The translations under genes and the position numbers were made by a program. From the NCBI GenBank assembly GCA_018883545.1, contig JAHLEH010000002.1, positions 248,001 to 312,000 of the forward strand: a DNA stretch of 64,000 bases, in the 5' to 3' direction. A model generated the notes under the pieces. The model ran no database searches. It had not been told where the DNA came from and saw nothing but the letters and a program-made list of their open reading frames with translations. The stretch is from Marixanthotalea marina (GTDB lineage Bacteria; Bacteroidota; Bacteroidia; Flavobacteriales; Flavobacteriaceae). Shown here piece after piece: positions 42,720 through 52,208 of this stretch; the first letter of the stretch is position 1; each line of letters starts with the position of its first letter.

Positions 42720-45700
42720 CGCACCAAACTAAAGTGACCTTTATAAGATCTTCTATTTCCGTTTGTTTCAAAAAGCTCAGCCACAAACCAATAATCGGAG
42801 GCATTTAATCTTGCCCCATTAAAATTGCCATCCCAACCATCACCTCTCGGGTTTAATTGCTTGATTAACTTTCCGTATCGATCAAAAATGTAAATTTTAG
42901 AATTTTGGGAAAATGCATTGCTCAATCCCTTGATGTTCCAAGTATCGTTATAACCATCGCCATTAGGTGTAAAATATTTTGGGAAGCCTAAAACAAAAAC
43001 TTCCAACGAAGCAATACCACAGCCTTTTTTGTCTTGCACATAAATAGTATGCATACCCGCACCTACATTATTGAAAATTGGGTCATCTTGATAGGGTCCC
43101 GACATATTATCCAAAGCAAATTCGTAATCGCCAATACCCAAATTACTGGTGTCAATCGTAATGGAATTATTATCGGACAATTCCACTATAGTAACATCAT
43201 CTTTAGTAATATTAGCAATACCTGATTCTACAACCTCAAAGGAAACCGGGAACGACTGGCAACCATAAGTGGATGTGGCCACAACCGTATAAGTTCCCGC
43301 AGTATTGATAGTTAGATATTCATCATTGCCTACCACAGTACCATTGGCATTCATCCATTCATACGTGAAAGAACCGTTCGGATTGTAAGTTGATAAGGTT
43401 ATCGGACCGTTATCTAGGCAAAACACATCCGATTGGTCTATTTCAAACTCGGGACGTTGCCTTACCGTTAAAGTTAAATGCGGCCCAATACCAAAACAAT
43501 CACCATTATCTTCACTTTCAACACGTACGTACAAAACCTGCGAAAAAGGAACTTCACTTAAATAATTGGCTTGGTCTGATATTTCATTTAATTCCAATTG
43601 GGCATCGCTTAAATTTCTGTAATAGTGCACACTTAAATTTTGTCCAGAAGGAAATTGATCTATAAACTGTTGATTCACCGAACTCAAATCAAACTCATGC
43701 AAACCATCGGCAATCGCATCATCATCACAGAACTCCAATTCCTGCATATAATTTTGTGGGATGGCTGTTGTAGATACCTCTAAGTTAACTTCAGCTACCC
43801 GATAGCAACCAGCCGTATTTTCAACACGTACATATACCATACTGGCTGTTGCATTATTAAAAGGGTAAGCACCAATGCCTCCAGTTTTAGAAGCCGCATC
43901 CGTTGGATCTAAATAATAGGTAAATTCTAAATTGGTTGAATTTCCATTGGTTATAATATCATTAACTCCTTCTAAGTTAAAATCGGTAAAACCATCAGGG
44001 TTGCCATCTTCATCACAGTTTTTATAAACAATTGAAGGCTGTACCGTTGGTAAAGCATCTACTTGAATTTCAAAAGAAGTATCGGTGAAACAAGTGGTGT
44101 CCTGATTGTTATTGATTCTAACATAAATAGTTTGTCCACCTTGTAGCGTATTAACAAATGTGCTTGGATTTGGTATTTGGTTTATATAGGCAGCATCTGT
44201 ATAATAGTTCACATCAAAACTTGAAGCCAAACTACCATTTAAAATTACAGCCTCTCTTTGCGTTAAATCAAATTCAGTAAACCCATTGGTATCATCGCCG
44301 TCTGCATCTGTATCACAAGCAGATAATATTGGTATATCTGTACTTAAAGGTGGCACTACTGTTTCGTAGACTGTAACATCAACAGCCAATCTGTTTACAC
44401 TTTCACAACCCAACTCGGTTTGTGTCGCATAATAGGTTTTAGAAGTTAATAAATCCGTTACATTTAAGGGTGTGCCCCCTGAAGCTACATCATACCATAT
44501 AATACTGGTGCCCGTAGCCGATAAATTTGCTACAGTTGCATTATCTATATCACAAAATGTCTGTATACTATTTCCTGTTGGCGCTACTGTTTTTTGAACC
44601 ATTGCCGTAACCGCAGTTCTAGTCAAGGTAGTACAGCCGTTATAAGTAGCATCAACGTAATATGTTGTAGTGTTAGAAAGTGTAGGCGTTGTAAATGAAT
44701 TTCCCGTCGCAATGGCAGTCCCTCCCGTTGAGACATCGTACCAAACAACTGTACCTAAACTGGGGTGTGCCGCTAAAGTGGTTGTACCACTATCGCATAT
44801 TACACCATTAGTAGTTGATGTAATGGTTGGAATTTCTTTTATTACCGCTGCTACGGGCGTTCTTTTCCCTTCAAGGCATCCATTATAAGAAACCGCTACA
44901 TAGTACGTTGTAGAAGTATTTAAACTTGGCGTGTTAAACACCGTTCCTGTAAATATAGACGTTCCTCCTGTTGGAACATCGTACCATAATACATCGCCTA
45001 TAGATGCGGTTGCCTCCAAGGTTAAAGTACCGTTACCACATCGGGATGCTGGTATTGTATCAACAATTTCAGGAATGGTTATTTTAGTACTGGCAGAAAT
45101 ATCCACTACAGGATCGCCTGGCATACCACCATATTCTACAATATAGCCCTGTGGAAAATAATTACCTGTTAAACCAGCGTTTGGCAAATCGTTCCAAGAG
45201 CCAGGCACACCTACATTAAAAGTTACATGTACATAATCTTCATTTCCACCAAATTGATTAGGTTCCCCTGTATTCCAATTGGCATAATTAGGGGTTGATC
45301 CATTGGCCAAACCATTCCAAAAAACGGTACCAGCTTCTGGTCCGGTTACCCATTTCCAAACACCTTCAGTCTCCTCGTCAGTACCTCCTAACCAACCTAC
45401 ACCAGCTGCTTGCTCACCAGATAACTGGGCTTCATCCTGTGTCAAAATGGTAGCTAAATAACCCTGCAAACCAAAATACGATCTATTTTCAGCAGCAATT
45501 TTTGCATCGCTCCATGATATGCCAGAACTAGCCACATATTCATAATAATGACCTGTTGATGGCAGATAATTGGCATCGCCAATGGTGTAGGAAAAATATT
45601 TTTCACCAGACACATTCGCACTCGAACTCTCATAGACCACATCTTTTACAGCTGCAATTAAATCGGTGTAAAGCATTTCTGCACCACCAACACCTGTTAG

Positions 45701-46000
45701 TTTCAACTTAGCTGTTGTTGGATTCCATGATGTCACAATATTCGGGTGTGAACCCGTTAAAATCAATCTATCGATCCCCGAGGAATACCCCGAGGAAATC
45801 TGAATATTAAAAGACTCAATTTCAGTATCGTCAGGGTCAACTATATCAAAACTGGTTACTATAGGGATTTGAGATAACGGACAATAATACTGGTCGCCCG
45901 TGGCTTCTATGTTCGGTGGCGTATTACCAGTTTGTGATATACAATATTGAGTACTTAATAAATGGAGAATTAAGGCAAGTAAACTGTATTTATATTTCAA
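42716..46000 (-). CDS. T9SS type B sorting-domain protein with C-type lectin and Ig-like repeats
   Basis: A 1094-residue secreted protein. After the signal peptide (ALILHLLSTQYCISQ) comes a cadherin-like part, then a C-type lectin domain at about 150-300 (SGISWSDAKIAAENR, GWLGGTDEETEGVWKWVTG, NWNTGEPNQFGGNEDYVHV). Three Ig-like repeats of about 80 residues follow at 318-560, each with a WYDV.(T/S)GGT core and ending TYY(V/A). Then come acidic repeated segments with DxDxD Ca-binding feel, and a gliding-type C-terminal domain (FPKYFTPNGDGYNDTWNIKG ... YKGHFSLVR), the type B signal for type IX secretion. It probably acts in adhesion or glycan binding at the surface. Confidence 0.9.
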   Translation of the reverse strand: MKYKYSLLALILHLLSTQYCISQTGNTPPNIEATGDQYYCPLSQIPIVTSFDIVDPDDTEIESFNIQISSGYSSGIDRLILTGSHPNIVTSWNPTTAKLKLTGVGGAEMLYTDLIAAVKDVVYESSSANVSGEKYFSYTIGDANYLPSTGHYYEYVASSGISWSDAKIAAENRSYFGLQGYLATILTQDEAQLSGEQAAGVGWLGGTDEETEGVWKWVTGPEAGTVFWNGLANGSTPNYANWNTGEPNQFGGNEDYVHVTFNVGVPGSWNDLPNAGLTGNYFPQGYIVEYGGMPGDPVVDISASTKITIPEIVDTIPASRCGNGTLTLEATASIGDVLWYDVPTGGTSIFTGTVFNTPSLNTSTTYYVAVSYNGCLEGKRTPVAAVIKEIPTITSTTNGVICDSGTTTLAAHPSLGTVVWYDVSTGGTAIATGNSFTTPTLSNTTTYYVDATYNGCTTLTRTAVTAMVQKTVAPTGNSIQTFCDIDNATVANLSATGTSIIWYDVASGGTPLNVTDLLTSKTYYATQTELGCESVNRLAVDVTVYETVVPPLSTDIPILSACDTDADGDDTNGFTEFDLTQREAVILNGSLASSFDVNYYTDAAYINQIPNPSTFVNTLQGGQTIYVRINNNQDTTCFTDTSFEIQVDALPTVQPSIVYKNCDEDGNPDGFTDFNLEGVNDIITNGNSTNLEFTYYLDPTDAASKTGGIGAYPFNNATASMVYVRVENTAGCYRVAEVNLEVSTTAIPQNYMQELEFCDDDAIADGLHEFDLSSVNQQFIDQFPSGQNLSVHYYRNLSDAQLELNEISDQANYLSEVPFSQVLYVRVESEDNGDCFGIGPHLTLTVRQRPEFEIDQSDVFCLDNGPITLSTYNPNGSFTYEWMNANGTVVGNDEYLTINTAGTYTVVATSTYGCQSFPVSFEVVESGIANITKDDVTIVELSDNNSITIDTSNLGIGDYEFALDNMSGPYQDDPIFNNVGAGMHTIYVQDKKGCGIASLEVFVLGFPKYFTPNGDGYNDTWNIKGLSNAFSQNSKIYIFDRYGKLIKQLNPRGDGWDGNFNGARLNASDYWFVAELFETNGNRRSYKGHFSLVR

Positions 46001-46161
46001 AATGTTATTTGATTATTTAGTAGTTGAACCGCTAAAAATAAAAAAATAATCCGTTTATGAAATAGCAAATCGATTAAAAGAAAAATATAAAGCAGGAAGG
46101 ACTGGTTAAATCAAAAATGGTGATTTTTAAAAGTAAAATCATGTAATGTAAAAACTATTCT

Positions 46162-46169
46162 TATTTTTG
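46162..46169 (+). promoter_or_regulatory. Promoter -7 element of the secreted esterase gene
   Basis: TATTTTTG is a perfect TAnnTTTG box 23 nt before the ATG at 46193. No convincing -33 TTG is seen at the usual spacing. Confidence 0.5.
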
Positions 46170-46192
46170 GAAAACACCACTAAACTAAATTT

Positions 46193-47416
46193 ATGAAAAC
46201 CATATCTACTTTTTTTCTAATCTCCATATTCATGTTTTCCAGCACCAGCTATTCCCAAACCAATTATACAGTAACCGTTGATGAAATAAATAACGGTAAG
46301 ATTAAAATTGAACCACCTCTTCCAACTGACAATAAAGTCCCGGCAGGAACCACTTTAAAAATAACCGCCATACCAGACGAAGGATTCACACTAGATGCTG
46401 GCTACTATTTTGGCAAAGGTGGTTGGGGAAATATGTATTTTGAAACAATGACTTCCCCTTTTGAAATAATGATTGATGATGATAAACGCATTGGGGTTTC
46501 TTTTATTGAAGCAACAGAGGTTAATCATTTGAATGTAACCCATAATGTCGTTTATGCCAAACCTGGCGTAAAAGACTTAAAATATGATGTGTTCTCACCA
46601 AAAGGTGCTGAAAATTTGCCATGTATTATTATAATTCATGGAGGTGGTTGGGCGACCAACAATGAAGATGTTATGAGAGGTATGGCGCGTGAGCTTACCA
46701 AATCTGGTAAATATGTGGTATTTAGCATGGATTACCGTTGGTCTGGAAAATTAGATGGTGATACTATTGGAAATACTATGGCCGATATTATTGGCGATGT
46801 TTTTGGTGGTATTGCACACATTATGGAACATGCCAAAGCATATGGCGGCGACCCTAACAATATCGCGGTAACCGGTGATAGTGCTGGCGGGCATTTATCG
46901 GCTGTGGCGGCAAATATGACAGATAAAATTGGCGATGGTGGTTTTGGAAAAACTATTGGCGTATTTGAGTTTATACCATCATACATCCCAAAAGGAAAAA
47001 CTGTTGCTAATGTAAAAACTGAAATGATGAAAGCCATTAAAGCGGCTGCTCCAAGTTACGGTGTCTTTAATGCCAATAGACTGAATACCTATTCTGAAAA
47101 TCCTGAAGCGGACGATTCTTGGAAAAAGGCCATTGCACCCCTCAGCAATATTCCCCAAGCTACAGACCGATACATCCCACAGTACTTAACTAGAGGTACC
47201 AACGATTTTTTAATTAAAGACCAAGATGTAAAAGAATATACAGAAGCACTAGTTAAAGCTGGGCAGCGTGTTGAATATATCCAAATTGGTGGCGCAGGAC
47301 ATGCTTTTTTTGATTGGAAACCTGATACGCCAACCAAATCAACTTTTAAAAAATATGGTGTGTATTATTGTAAACAAATGGAACTATTTTTTGATTCTGT
47401 TTTTTACACTGAATGA
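46193..47416 (+). CDS. Secreted alpha/beta hydrolase (BD-FAE/HSL-like esterase) with N-terminal beta repeat
   Basis: A 407-residue exported enzyme. The signal peptide ends near STSYSQ (residue 22). Residues 25-105 form a bacterial-repeat (InlB-like) beta domain (VTVDEINNGKIKIEPP, GTTLKITAIPDEGFTLD). The catalytic domain has the oxyanion motif IIIHGGGWATNNEDVMRGM near 142, nucleophile Ser230 in VTGDSAGGHLSA, the acid in RGTNDFLIKD near 340 and histidine in GGAGHAFFDW near 363. This resembles the carbohydrate-esterase-like hormone-sensitive-lipase group. The substrate is unknown; feruloyl or acetyl esters on plant or algal polysaccharides are possible. Confidence 0.85.
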   Translation: MKTISTFFLISIFMFSSTSYSQTNYTVTVDEINNGKIKIEPPLPTDNKVPAGTTLKITAIPDEGFTLDAGYYFGKGGWGNMYFETMTSPFEIMIDDDKRIGVSFIEATEVNHLNVTHNVVYAKPGVKDLKYDVFSPKGAENLPCIIIIHGGGWATNNEDVMRGMARELTKSGKYVVFSMDYRWSGKLDGDTIGNTMADIIGDVFGGIAHIMEHAKAYGGDPNNIAVTGDSAGGHLSAVAANMTDKIGDGGFGKTIGVFEFIPSYIPKGKTVANVKTEMMKAIKAAAPSYGVFNANRLNTYSENPEADDSWKKAIAPLSNIPQATDRYIPQYLTRGTNDFLIKDQDVKEYTEALVKAGQRVEYIQIGGAGHAFFDWKPDTPTKSTFKKYGVYYCKQMELFFDSVFYTE

Positions 47417-47522
47417 TAAAATCAAAACACTTTAACTATTAGATAATAGAAGTATTCCAAATATTTAATTGAGCTCAAATAGAAAGTAAATTTAACAGTA
47501 TTTTCAATTGAATCGATTTACT

Positions 47523-48752
47523 CTATTTATTCTTTTCCTCAATCCATTTACTCATAAACTTAGTACTTTGCATGGTATGGTGCTGCAACATTTGCCCTAT
47601 AAAGTTGTTAAGACGGTGTTTGTTTAGTTGTTGGGTTATTTTTTGGATTTTATCAAAGAGCTTTTGCTGAAAATTATTCTTATCAAAACGTTTATTTATA
47701 ACCTGAAACCCGTTCAGCTGTTTTTCTGTCCAAAGAGATTCATTTTGATAGAGTTCTACTGCTTTTTCAGCAAAATGTTCTGGAGTATCTTCAATAAATC
47801 CGTTGGGGTTTAAATTAAACATACCTTCAGCGGCTATCGAACTCATAACACAAGGTGTGCCATTCGTCATCGCATCAATTAATTTTCCTTTTAAACCCGC
47901 ACCAAACTGCAAGGGTGCCAAACACATTTTGGCCGATTGCATGACTTCGTTTACATCATCAGCAAAACCCTTTATTAAAAAACCTTCTTTTTCATTGTGC
48001 AATTGATTCACTTTTTGGGAAGCATAGGCACCATAAACGTGTAATTGGGCTTTAGGCAATCGATTCCGAATCATTGGCCAAATGGTTTTCTTTAAATACA
48101 AAACCGCTTGGTAATTAGGCTCATGTAAAAAATTTCCAATGGTTATAAAATGGCTTCTATTGTTGAAAGGGTTTGATGCTTCTCGGTTTTCTTTTGAAAT
48201 AGCTTCAAGCATAAACGGTAAATAAACCAAAAGACTTTCTTCAACTTTAAATTTTGTTTTAAGTAAATCGATTTCAACTTCAGAGATTACCAAACTTAAA
48301 TCGCTGCGATAGATACTGGCTATTTCGCGTTTGGCTGTATCGCTATATAAATATGAATCATCAAAAGGTTTCCCGTCTTTAATTGCTTGTTGTCTACCCT
48401 TTCTTAAAAAATGAAGATCTTCGGTATCAAGTATTCTTAAGGCATTCGGACAATGTTCGGCAACACGCCAACCAAACTGTTCTTCAACCATAAAACGGTC
48501 GAATAATATAATATCAGGATTTAACTGTTTTATAAAATCATCAAAACTGGAATTGTTAAGTTCTATGGCAACCTGTTTAACACCAATAGTTTCAAGATTG
48601 AATGCGTTGTTCGTTTTGGCACAGGCACTTGCAAATGTTATTTGGTAATTTTGGAGTTGAAAAACTTCAATTAATTGCATCATTCGGCTGCCAGCCGCAG
48701 AACTTTTAGGTTCTGGCCAAACAAAGCCGATAATTAATACTTGCTTTTGCAA
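47523..48752 (-). CDS. Glycosyltransferase (GT4-like)
   Basis: A 409-residue glycosyltransferase of the GT-B fold. The N-terminal Rossmann part begins LIIGFVWPEPKSSAAGSRMMQL, and the C-terminal donor-binding domain shows FITIGNFLHEPNYQAVLYLKK near 183, AQLHVYGAY near 220, GFLIKGFADDVNEVMQSAKMCLAPLQFGAGLKGKLIDAM near 240 and the end of the nucleotide-sugar pocket in NGTPCVMSS. The last is typical of GT4/GT1. The acceptor is not known. It is 14 bp downstream of the haem-binding protein gene on the same strand. Inverted versus retaining mechanism is expected to be retaining from the family. Confidence 0.85.
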   Translation of the reverse strand: MQKQVLIIGFVWPEPKSSAAGSRMMQLIEVFQLQNYQITFASACAKTNNAFNLETIGVKQVAIELNNSSFDDFIKQLNPDIILFDRFMVEEQFGWRVAEHCPNALRILDTEDLHFLRKGRQQAIKDGKPFDDSYLYSDTAKREIASIYRSDLSLVISEVEIDLLKTKFKVEESLLVYLPFMLEAISKENREASNPFNNRSHFITIGNFLHEPNYQAVLYLKKTIWPMIRNRLPKAQLHVYGAYASQKVNQLHNEKEGFLIKGFADDVNEVMQSAKMCLAPLQFGAGLKGKLIDAMTNGTPCVMSSIAAEGMFNLNPNGFIEDTPEHFAEKAVELYQNESLWTEKQLNGFQVINKRFDKNNFQQKLFDKIQKITQQLNKHRLNNFIGQMLQHHTMQSTKFMSKWIEEKNK

Positions 48753-48766
48753 TTGGTAATATTGGT

Positions 48767-49240
48767 TTATTCTGGCCTAGGTTCTAAACTGTATTTTATA
48801 CGCACCTTTTTTGCCCAATCTACAAGCGCATTTATTTGTTCATCTGAAAGCTTGGCATCAGTATGCGTCCAAGTATAAGAGTTTAAAGGCATTTCTTTTT
48901 CTTCAACCATTTCTATAAGCTCTTCAAACTTATGGTCTTTGCGTCTGGTGGGGCTTCCCTCCCAATTGGAAATATTAAAATGTTTTTTGCCATCATTCAC
49001 ATGACTTGCCAACCAATAGTTTACTGGCGTAATGCTATTATACCAAGGATATTCGGTAACATCACTATGGCAATCGTTACAACTAACCTCAAGAATTTTT
49101 TTAACTTCAGGAGACGGATTTGTTTCGGAATAAAACGCATCCATCGACGTCATTTCACCTTCATTCTTTTCGGGTCCAAAAAACTGAGCGACAACAAATA
49201 ACACTAGTAGAACGACAAGTATTTTTTTTAAAATCTTCAT
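48767..49240 (-). CDS. Haem-binding domain protein (c-type CxxCH)
   Basis: A 157-residue protein of the Haem_bd family. A single N-terminal membrane segment (about 5-21) anchors or exports it. A CxxCH motif at Cys54-Asn-Asp-Cys57-His58 should attach c-type haem in the periplasm. The remainder (YPWYNSITPVNYWLASHVNDGK, HFNISNWEGSP, EEKEMPLNSYTWTHTDAKLS, ALVDWAKKVR) matches the domain throughout. Its redox partner is unknown. It is divergent from the HEAT-like gene that precedes purB, and upstream of the glycosyltransferase. Confidence 0.9.
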   Translation of the reverse strand: MKILKKILVVLLVLFVVAQFFGPEKNEGEMTSMDAFYSETNPSPEVKKILEVSCNDCHSDVTEYPWYNSITPVNYWLASHVNDGKKHFNISNWEGSPTRRKDHKFEELIEMVEEKEMPLNSYTWTHTDAKLSDEQINALVDWAKKVRIKYSLEPRPE

Positions 49241-49280
49241 GATTTTTAAATTTAATGTATAAAAATAGTAAATTTAATTG

Positions 49281-49862
49281 ATGACTAAAGAACAATTTTA
49301 TGCAGAATTGGAAAACGTAAATGCTTCCAGAACCAGCAGGCTTAACTGCGCCTCTTTGGTAAGCCAAGACCTTTCCTTGTTTCCTTTTCTCATTGATACA
49401 TTGTTTGAAATTGACAATAAAGATTCCTGTAAAGCTGCTTGGGTGCTTGAATTTGTCTGCAACGACTATATTTATGCCATTGTTCCTTATTTAGACACAT
49501 TTACCAAAAATATTCACAAAATACAATCAGATTCTGCCATTCGTCCAATTGCAAAAATTTGTAGTTTTATTGTGCAGACTTATTACTCAAAAGAGAAAAA
49601 CACTTTTAATACGGCACTTACAGCGCAACATAAAAAGCGGCTTATTGAAACCAATTTTGATTGGATGATTAACGAACATAAAGTAGCCGTTAAAGTGTTT
49701 GCTATGGAGACTTTATTTCATTTAGGCAAAGAAAACCAATGGATACATAAGGAGTTAGAACCGATTTTAACACAGCATTTCCATAAAGAAAGTGCTGCCT
49801 ACAAATCGAGAGCCAAACGAATCCTTCAAAAAATAAAAAGGCTAAAACATAAATTACTTTAA
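49281..49862 (+). CDS. Uncharacterised helical (HEAT-like) protein
   Basis: A 193-residue all-helical protein starting at ATG 49281; a TTG directly before is less likely. Helical pairs such as LFPFLIDTLFEIDNKDSCKA, NDYIYAIVPYLDTF, MINEHKVAVKVFAMETLFHL and KSRAKRILQKIKRL suggest HEAT-like repeats. No enzyme motif is seen. It stands 73 bp upstream of purB, and proteins of this kind have sometimes been named adenylosuccinate lyase by neighbourhood, which the sequence does not support. A protein-binding role is possible. It is divergent from the haem-binding protein gene. Confidence 0.7.
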   Translation: MTKEQFYAELENVNASRTSRLNCASLVSQDLSLFPFLIDTLFEIDNKDSCKAAWVLEFVCNDYIYAIVPYLDTFTKNIHKIQSDSAIRPIAKICSFIVQTYYSKEKNTFNTALTAQHKKRLIETNFDWMINEHKVAVKVFAMETLFHLGKENQWIHKELEPILTQHFHKESAAYKSRAKRILQKIKRLKHKLL

Positions 49863-49902
49863 AAATCGCTAATTTGAATTCGAAAATCGCCAATCAAAAC
49901 CG

Positions 49903-49910
49903 TATCTTTG
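49903..49910 (+). promoter_or_regulatory. purB promoter -7 element
   Basis: TATCTTTG is a perfect TAnnTTTG box, 26 nt before the purB ATG. A TTG at 49874-49876 is 26 bp upstream, slightly far for a -33 element. Confidence 0.6.
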
Positions 49911-49935
49911 CAACTTTCAAAAAACAACAGAAATA

Positions 49936-51279
49936 ATGTCATTATCAACACTCAATGCCATCTCTCCAATTGATGGAAGATATAGAAATAAAGTAAACGA
50001 ATTAGCCCCCTATTTTTCTGAAGAAGCACTTATAAAATACCGTGTTTTAGTTGAAATTGAATATTTTATTGCACTTTGTGAAATACCCTTACCGCAACTT
50101 AAAAATATTGACAAGGATATTTTTGAAGATTTAAGAGCTATTTACAACAACTTTAGCAGCGAAGATACCATTGCTATTAAAGATATAGAAAAAGTAACCA
50201 ACCACGACGTTAAAGCTGTTGAGTACTTTATAAAAAAACAATTTGACAGTTTAGGTTTATCAGCATACAAAGAATTTATCCACTTTGGTTTAACGTCTCA
50301 AGACATAAATAATACGGCCATTCCATTGAGCATTAAAGATGCTATGAACAATGTATATGTGCCTGAATATTTTAATGTACTTAACAAACTAAAATCGCTA
50401 AGTACAGATTGGGCAAACGTATCTATGCTTGCCAGAACCCACGGGCAACCGGCCTCACCAACCCGATTGGGCAAAGAAATTGAGGTGTTTGTTGTACGAC
50501 TGAACGAACAATTCAATTTACTTAACGATGTGCCAAGTGCCGCAAAATTTGGTGGTGCCACTGGTAATTTCAATGCGCATCATGTAGCATACCCTAATAT
50601 TGACTGGAAGGCATTTGGTAAAAAATTTGTGCAAGACACGCTTGGCTTGCAACATTCTTTCCCAACAACCCAAATAGAACATTACGACCACATGGCGGCG
50701 TTGTTCGATAACCTCAAACGCATCAATACCATTTTGATTGATTTAGACAGGGACATTTGGACTTATGTATCTATGGATTATTTCAAACAAAAAATCAAGG
50801 CTGGCGAAGTAGGCAGTTCGGCCATGCCCCACAAAGTAAACCCAATAGATTTTGAAAATAGCGAGGGTAATTTAGGCATAGCCAATGCCGTTTTTGAACA
50901 TTTGGCAGCAAAGCTTCCTATTTCAAGACTGCAACGTGATTTAACAGACAGTACGGTTTTACGTAATGTTGGGGTACCGTTTGGTCACACCCTTATTGGT
51001 TTTAAATCGACTTTAAAAGGATTGGATAAATTATTGTTAAACGAAAGCAAATTTGCTGAAGATTTAGAAAACAATTGGGCCGTGGTTGCCGAAGCCATCC
51101 AAACAATTTTGCGAAGGGAAGGTTATCCAAACCCTTATGAAGCACTGAAAGGCCTAACAAGAACCAATGAAAAAATAAATCAAAATTCTATTTCAAATTT
51201 TATTGATACCTTAGAGGTTTCCAATACTATAAAAGAAGAATTAAAACGTATAACTCCTAGTAATTACACTGGTATATAA
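49936..51279 (+). CDS. purB: Adenylosuccinate lyase
   Basis: A 447-residue fumarase/aspartase-superfamily lyase. It splits SAICAR in purine synthesis and adenylosuccinate on the way to AMP. Typical segments are ISPIDGRYRNKVNELAPYFSE at the start, VTNHDVKAVEYFIK near 90, FIHFGLTSQDINNTAI near 116, ARTHGQPASPTRLGKEI near 170 and the superfamily signature GSSAMPHKVNPIDFENSEGN near 294. Length and start match the PurB form of this phylum. It has its own promoter and is followed by a small membrane-protein gene after 9 bp. Confidence 0.96.
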   Translation: MSLSTLNAISPIDGRYRNKVNELAPYFSEEALIKYRVLVEIEYFIALCEIPLPQLKNIDKDIFEDLRAIYNNFSSEDTIAIKDIEKVTNHDVKAVEYFIKKQFDSLGLSAYKEFIHFGLTSQDINNTAIPLSIKDAMNNVYVPEYFNVLNKLKSLSTDWANVSMLARTHGQPASPTRLGKEIEVFVVRLNEQFNLLNDVPSAAKFGGATGNFNAHHVAYPNIDWKAFGKKFVQDTLGLQHSFPTTQIEHYDHMAALFDNLKRINTILIDLDRDIWTYVSMDYFKQKIKAGEVGSSAMPHKVNPIDFENSEGNLGIANAVFEHLAAKLPISRLQRDLTDSTVLRNVGVPFGHTLIGFKSTLKGLDKLLLNESKFAEDLENNWAVVAEAIQTILRREGYPNPYEALKGLTRTNEKINQNSISNFIDTLEVSNTIKEELKRITPSNYTGI

Positions 51280-51288
51280 CAAAAAGGC

Positions 51289-51486
51289 ATGTTAACAGAC
51301 AGACAATCATTAATTCTTTGTGGCTTTATGGCCGTTGGTATTTTTGTTGGCGGTCTGCTTGACATTTTGGATAATTTTTTGACGCTTACCATTTTAACCA
51401 TCATTTTTTCAGCTATTCTCGTTAATATTTTTATCCAAAAAAAACGCCATAGAGAAGAAATTAACGATAGTGATAATATCGAATAA
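51289..51486 (+). CDS. Small two-helix membrane protein, hypothetical
   Basis: A 65-residue protein with two hydrophobic helices (LILCGFMAVGIFVGGLLDIL and FLTLTILTIIFSAILVNIFI) and a charged tail KKRHREEINDSDNIE. It lies 9 bp after purB on the same strand and its stop runs into the next terminator, so it is probably in the purB transcript. I recognise no family. Being short, it could be an unexpressed frame, but the hydrophobic pattern and fit between purB and the terminator support it. Confidence 0.6.
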   Translation: MLTDRQSLILCGFMAVGIFVGGLLDILDNFLTLTILTIIFSAILVNIFIQKKRHREEINDSDNIE

Positions 51487-51518
51487 AAAAAGCCCAGCAA
51501 ATGCTGGGCTTTTTTTTA
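51486..51518. terminator. Bidirectional rho-independent terminator
   Basis: Stem AGCCCAGC/GCTGGGCT (51491-51498 with 51503-51510), loop aaat, with an A-run before and a T-run after. It separates purB and its small neighbour from the convergent DUF2807 gene. Confidence 0.9.
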
Positions 51519-52199
51519 TTTCTTTACTATTTTACCTACACCACTTGATTGAATTTCTTTGATGGAAGCATCCCCTCGATAGCTCACATTACCTACCCCT
51601 GAATTGGACATAGACAATGCTTCAACAGCATGTATCTCAACATTTCCAACACCGGCATTACTCACCGTTAACTTCTGCACAACAAATTCGGAAGCCTTCA
51701 AATTACCTACTCCAGAATTATGTATATTGGATGATTGAGCACTTCCCTTCAACTCCATATTACCTACTCCAGAATTACTAATATCTACTTTAGACAGATT
51801 CAAATCGGTTAAACATTTTAAATTCCCAACCCCACTAAAATCCAATCTGTTAATATCGTTAATTGTAATATAAACACTCGACTTTTTTGATTTGCTTATT
51901 TTAACGCCATTTTCAATTTTAACAGACAGTTTACCATCATTTACTTCCGTTTGAATAACGGGTATTATATTGTTATCTGCTTCAATAGTAACCGACTCGG
52001 TCTCCCCTTGAGACAAAAAAACATTAAACGTACCACTTATATCCAACTGATTAAAGCTACTTACTTCTCTTGTTTCCTTTTCCACAATACCATTCCCTCT
52101 AACTCCCTCTTTAAACATGCACGATGTACTTGAAAAAACAAGAGTTACAATTAAAAATAACCCCAGTAATCTTGTTTGGTTTTTAAAATTAGTGTCCAT
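51516..52199 (-). CDS. DUF2807 (GIN domain) lipoprotein
   Basis: A 227-residue lipoprotein: signal ending LVFSSTSC (Cys near 27). The mature chain is a DUF2807 beta-helix: RGNGIVEKETREVSSFNQLDISG near 34, and then a run of the tetrad SGVGN (SGVGNLKC, SGVGNMEL, SGVGNLKA, AGVGNVEI, SGVGNVSY, SGVGKIV) about every 20 residues, which builds the repeated strands. It is the last gene of the ECF sigma cluster, 9 bp after the DUF4252 gene, and is probably a cell-envelope protein controlled with it. No enzymatic function is known. Confidence 0.85.
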   Translation of the reverse strand: MDTNFKNQTRLLGLFLIVTLVFSSTSCMFKEGVRGNGIVEKETREVSSFNQLDISGTFNVFLSQGETESVTIEADNNIIPVIQTEVNDGKLSVKIENGVKISKSKKSSVYITINDINRLDFSGVGNLKCLTDLNLSKVDISNSGVGNMELKGSAQSSNIHNSGVGNLKASEFVVQKLTVSNAGVGNVEIHAVEALSMSNSGVGNVSYRGDASIKEIQSSGVGKIVKK

Positions 52200-52208
52200 A
52201 TGGTTTAA

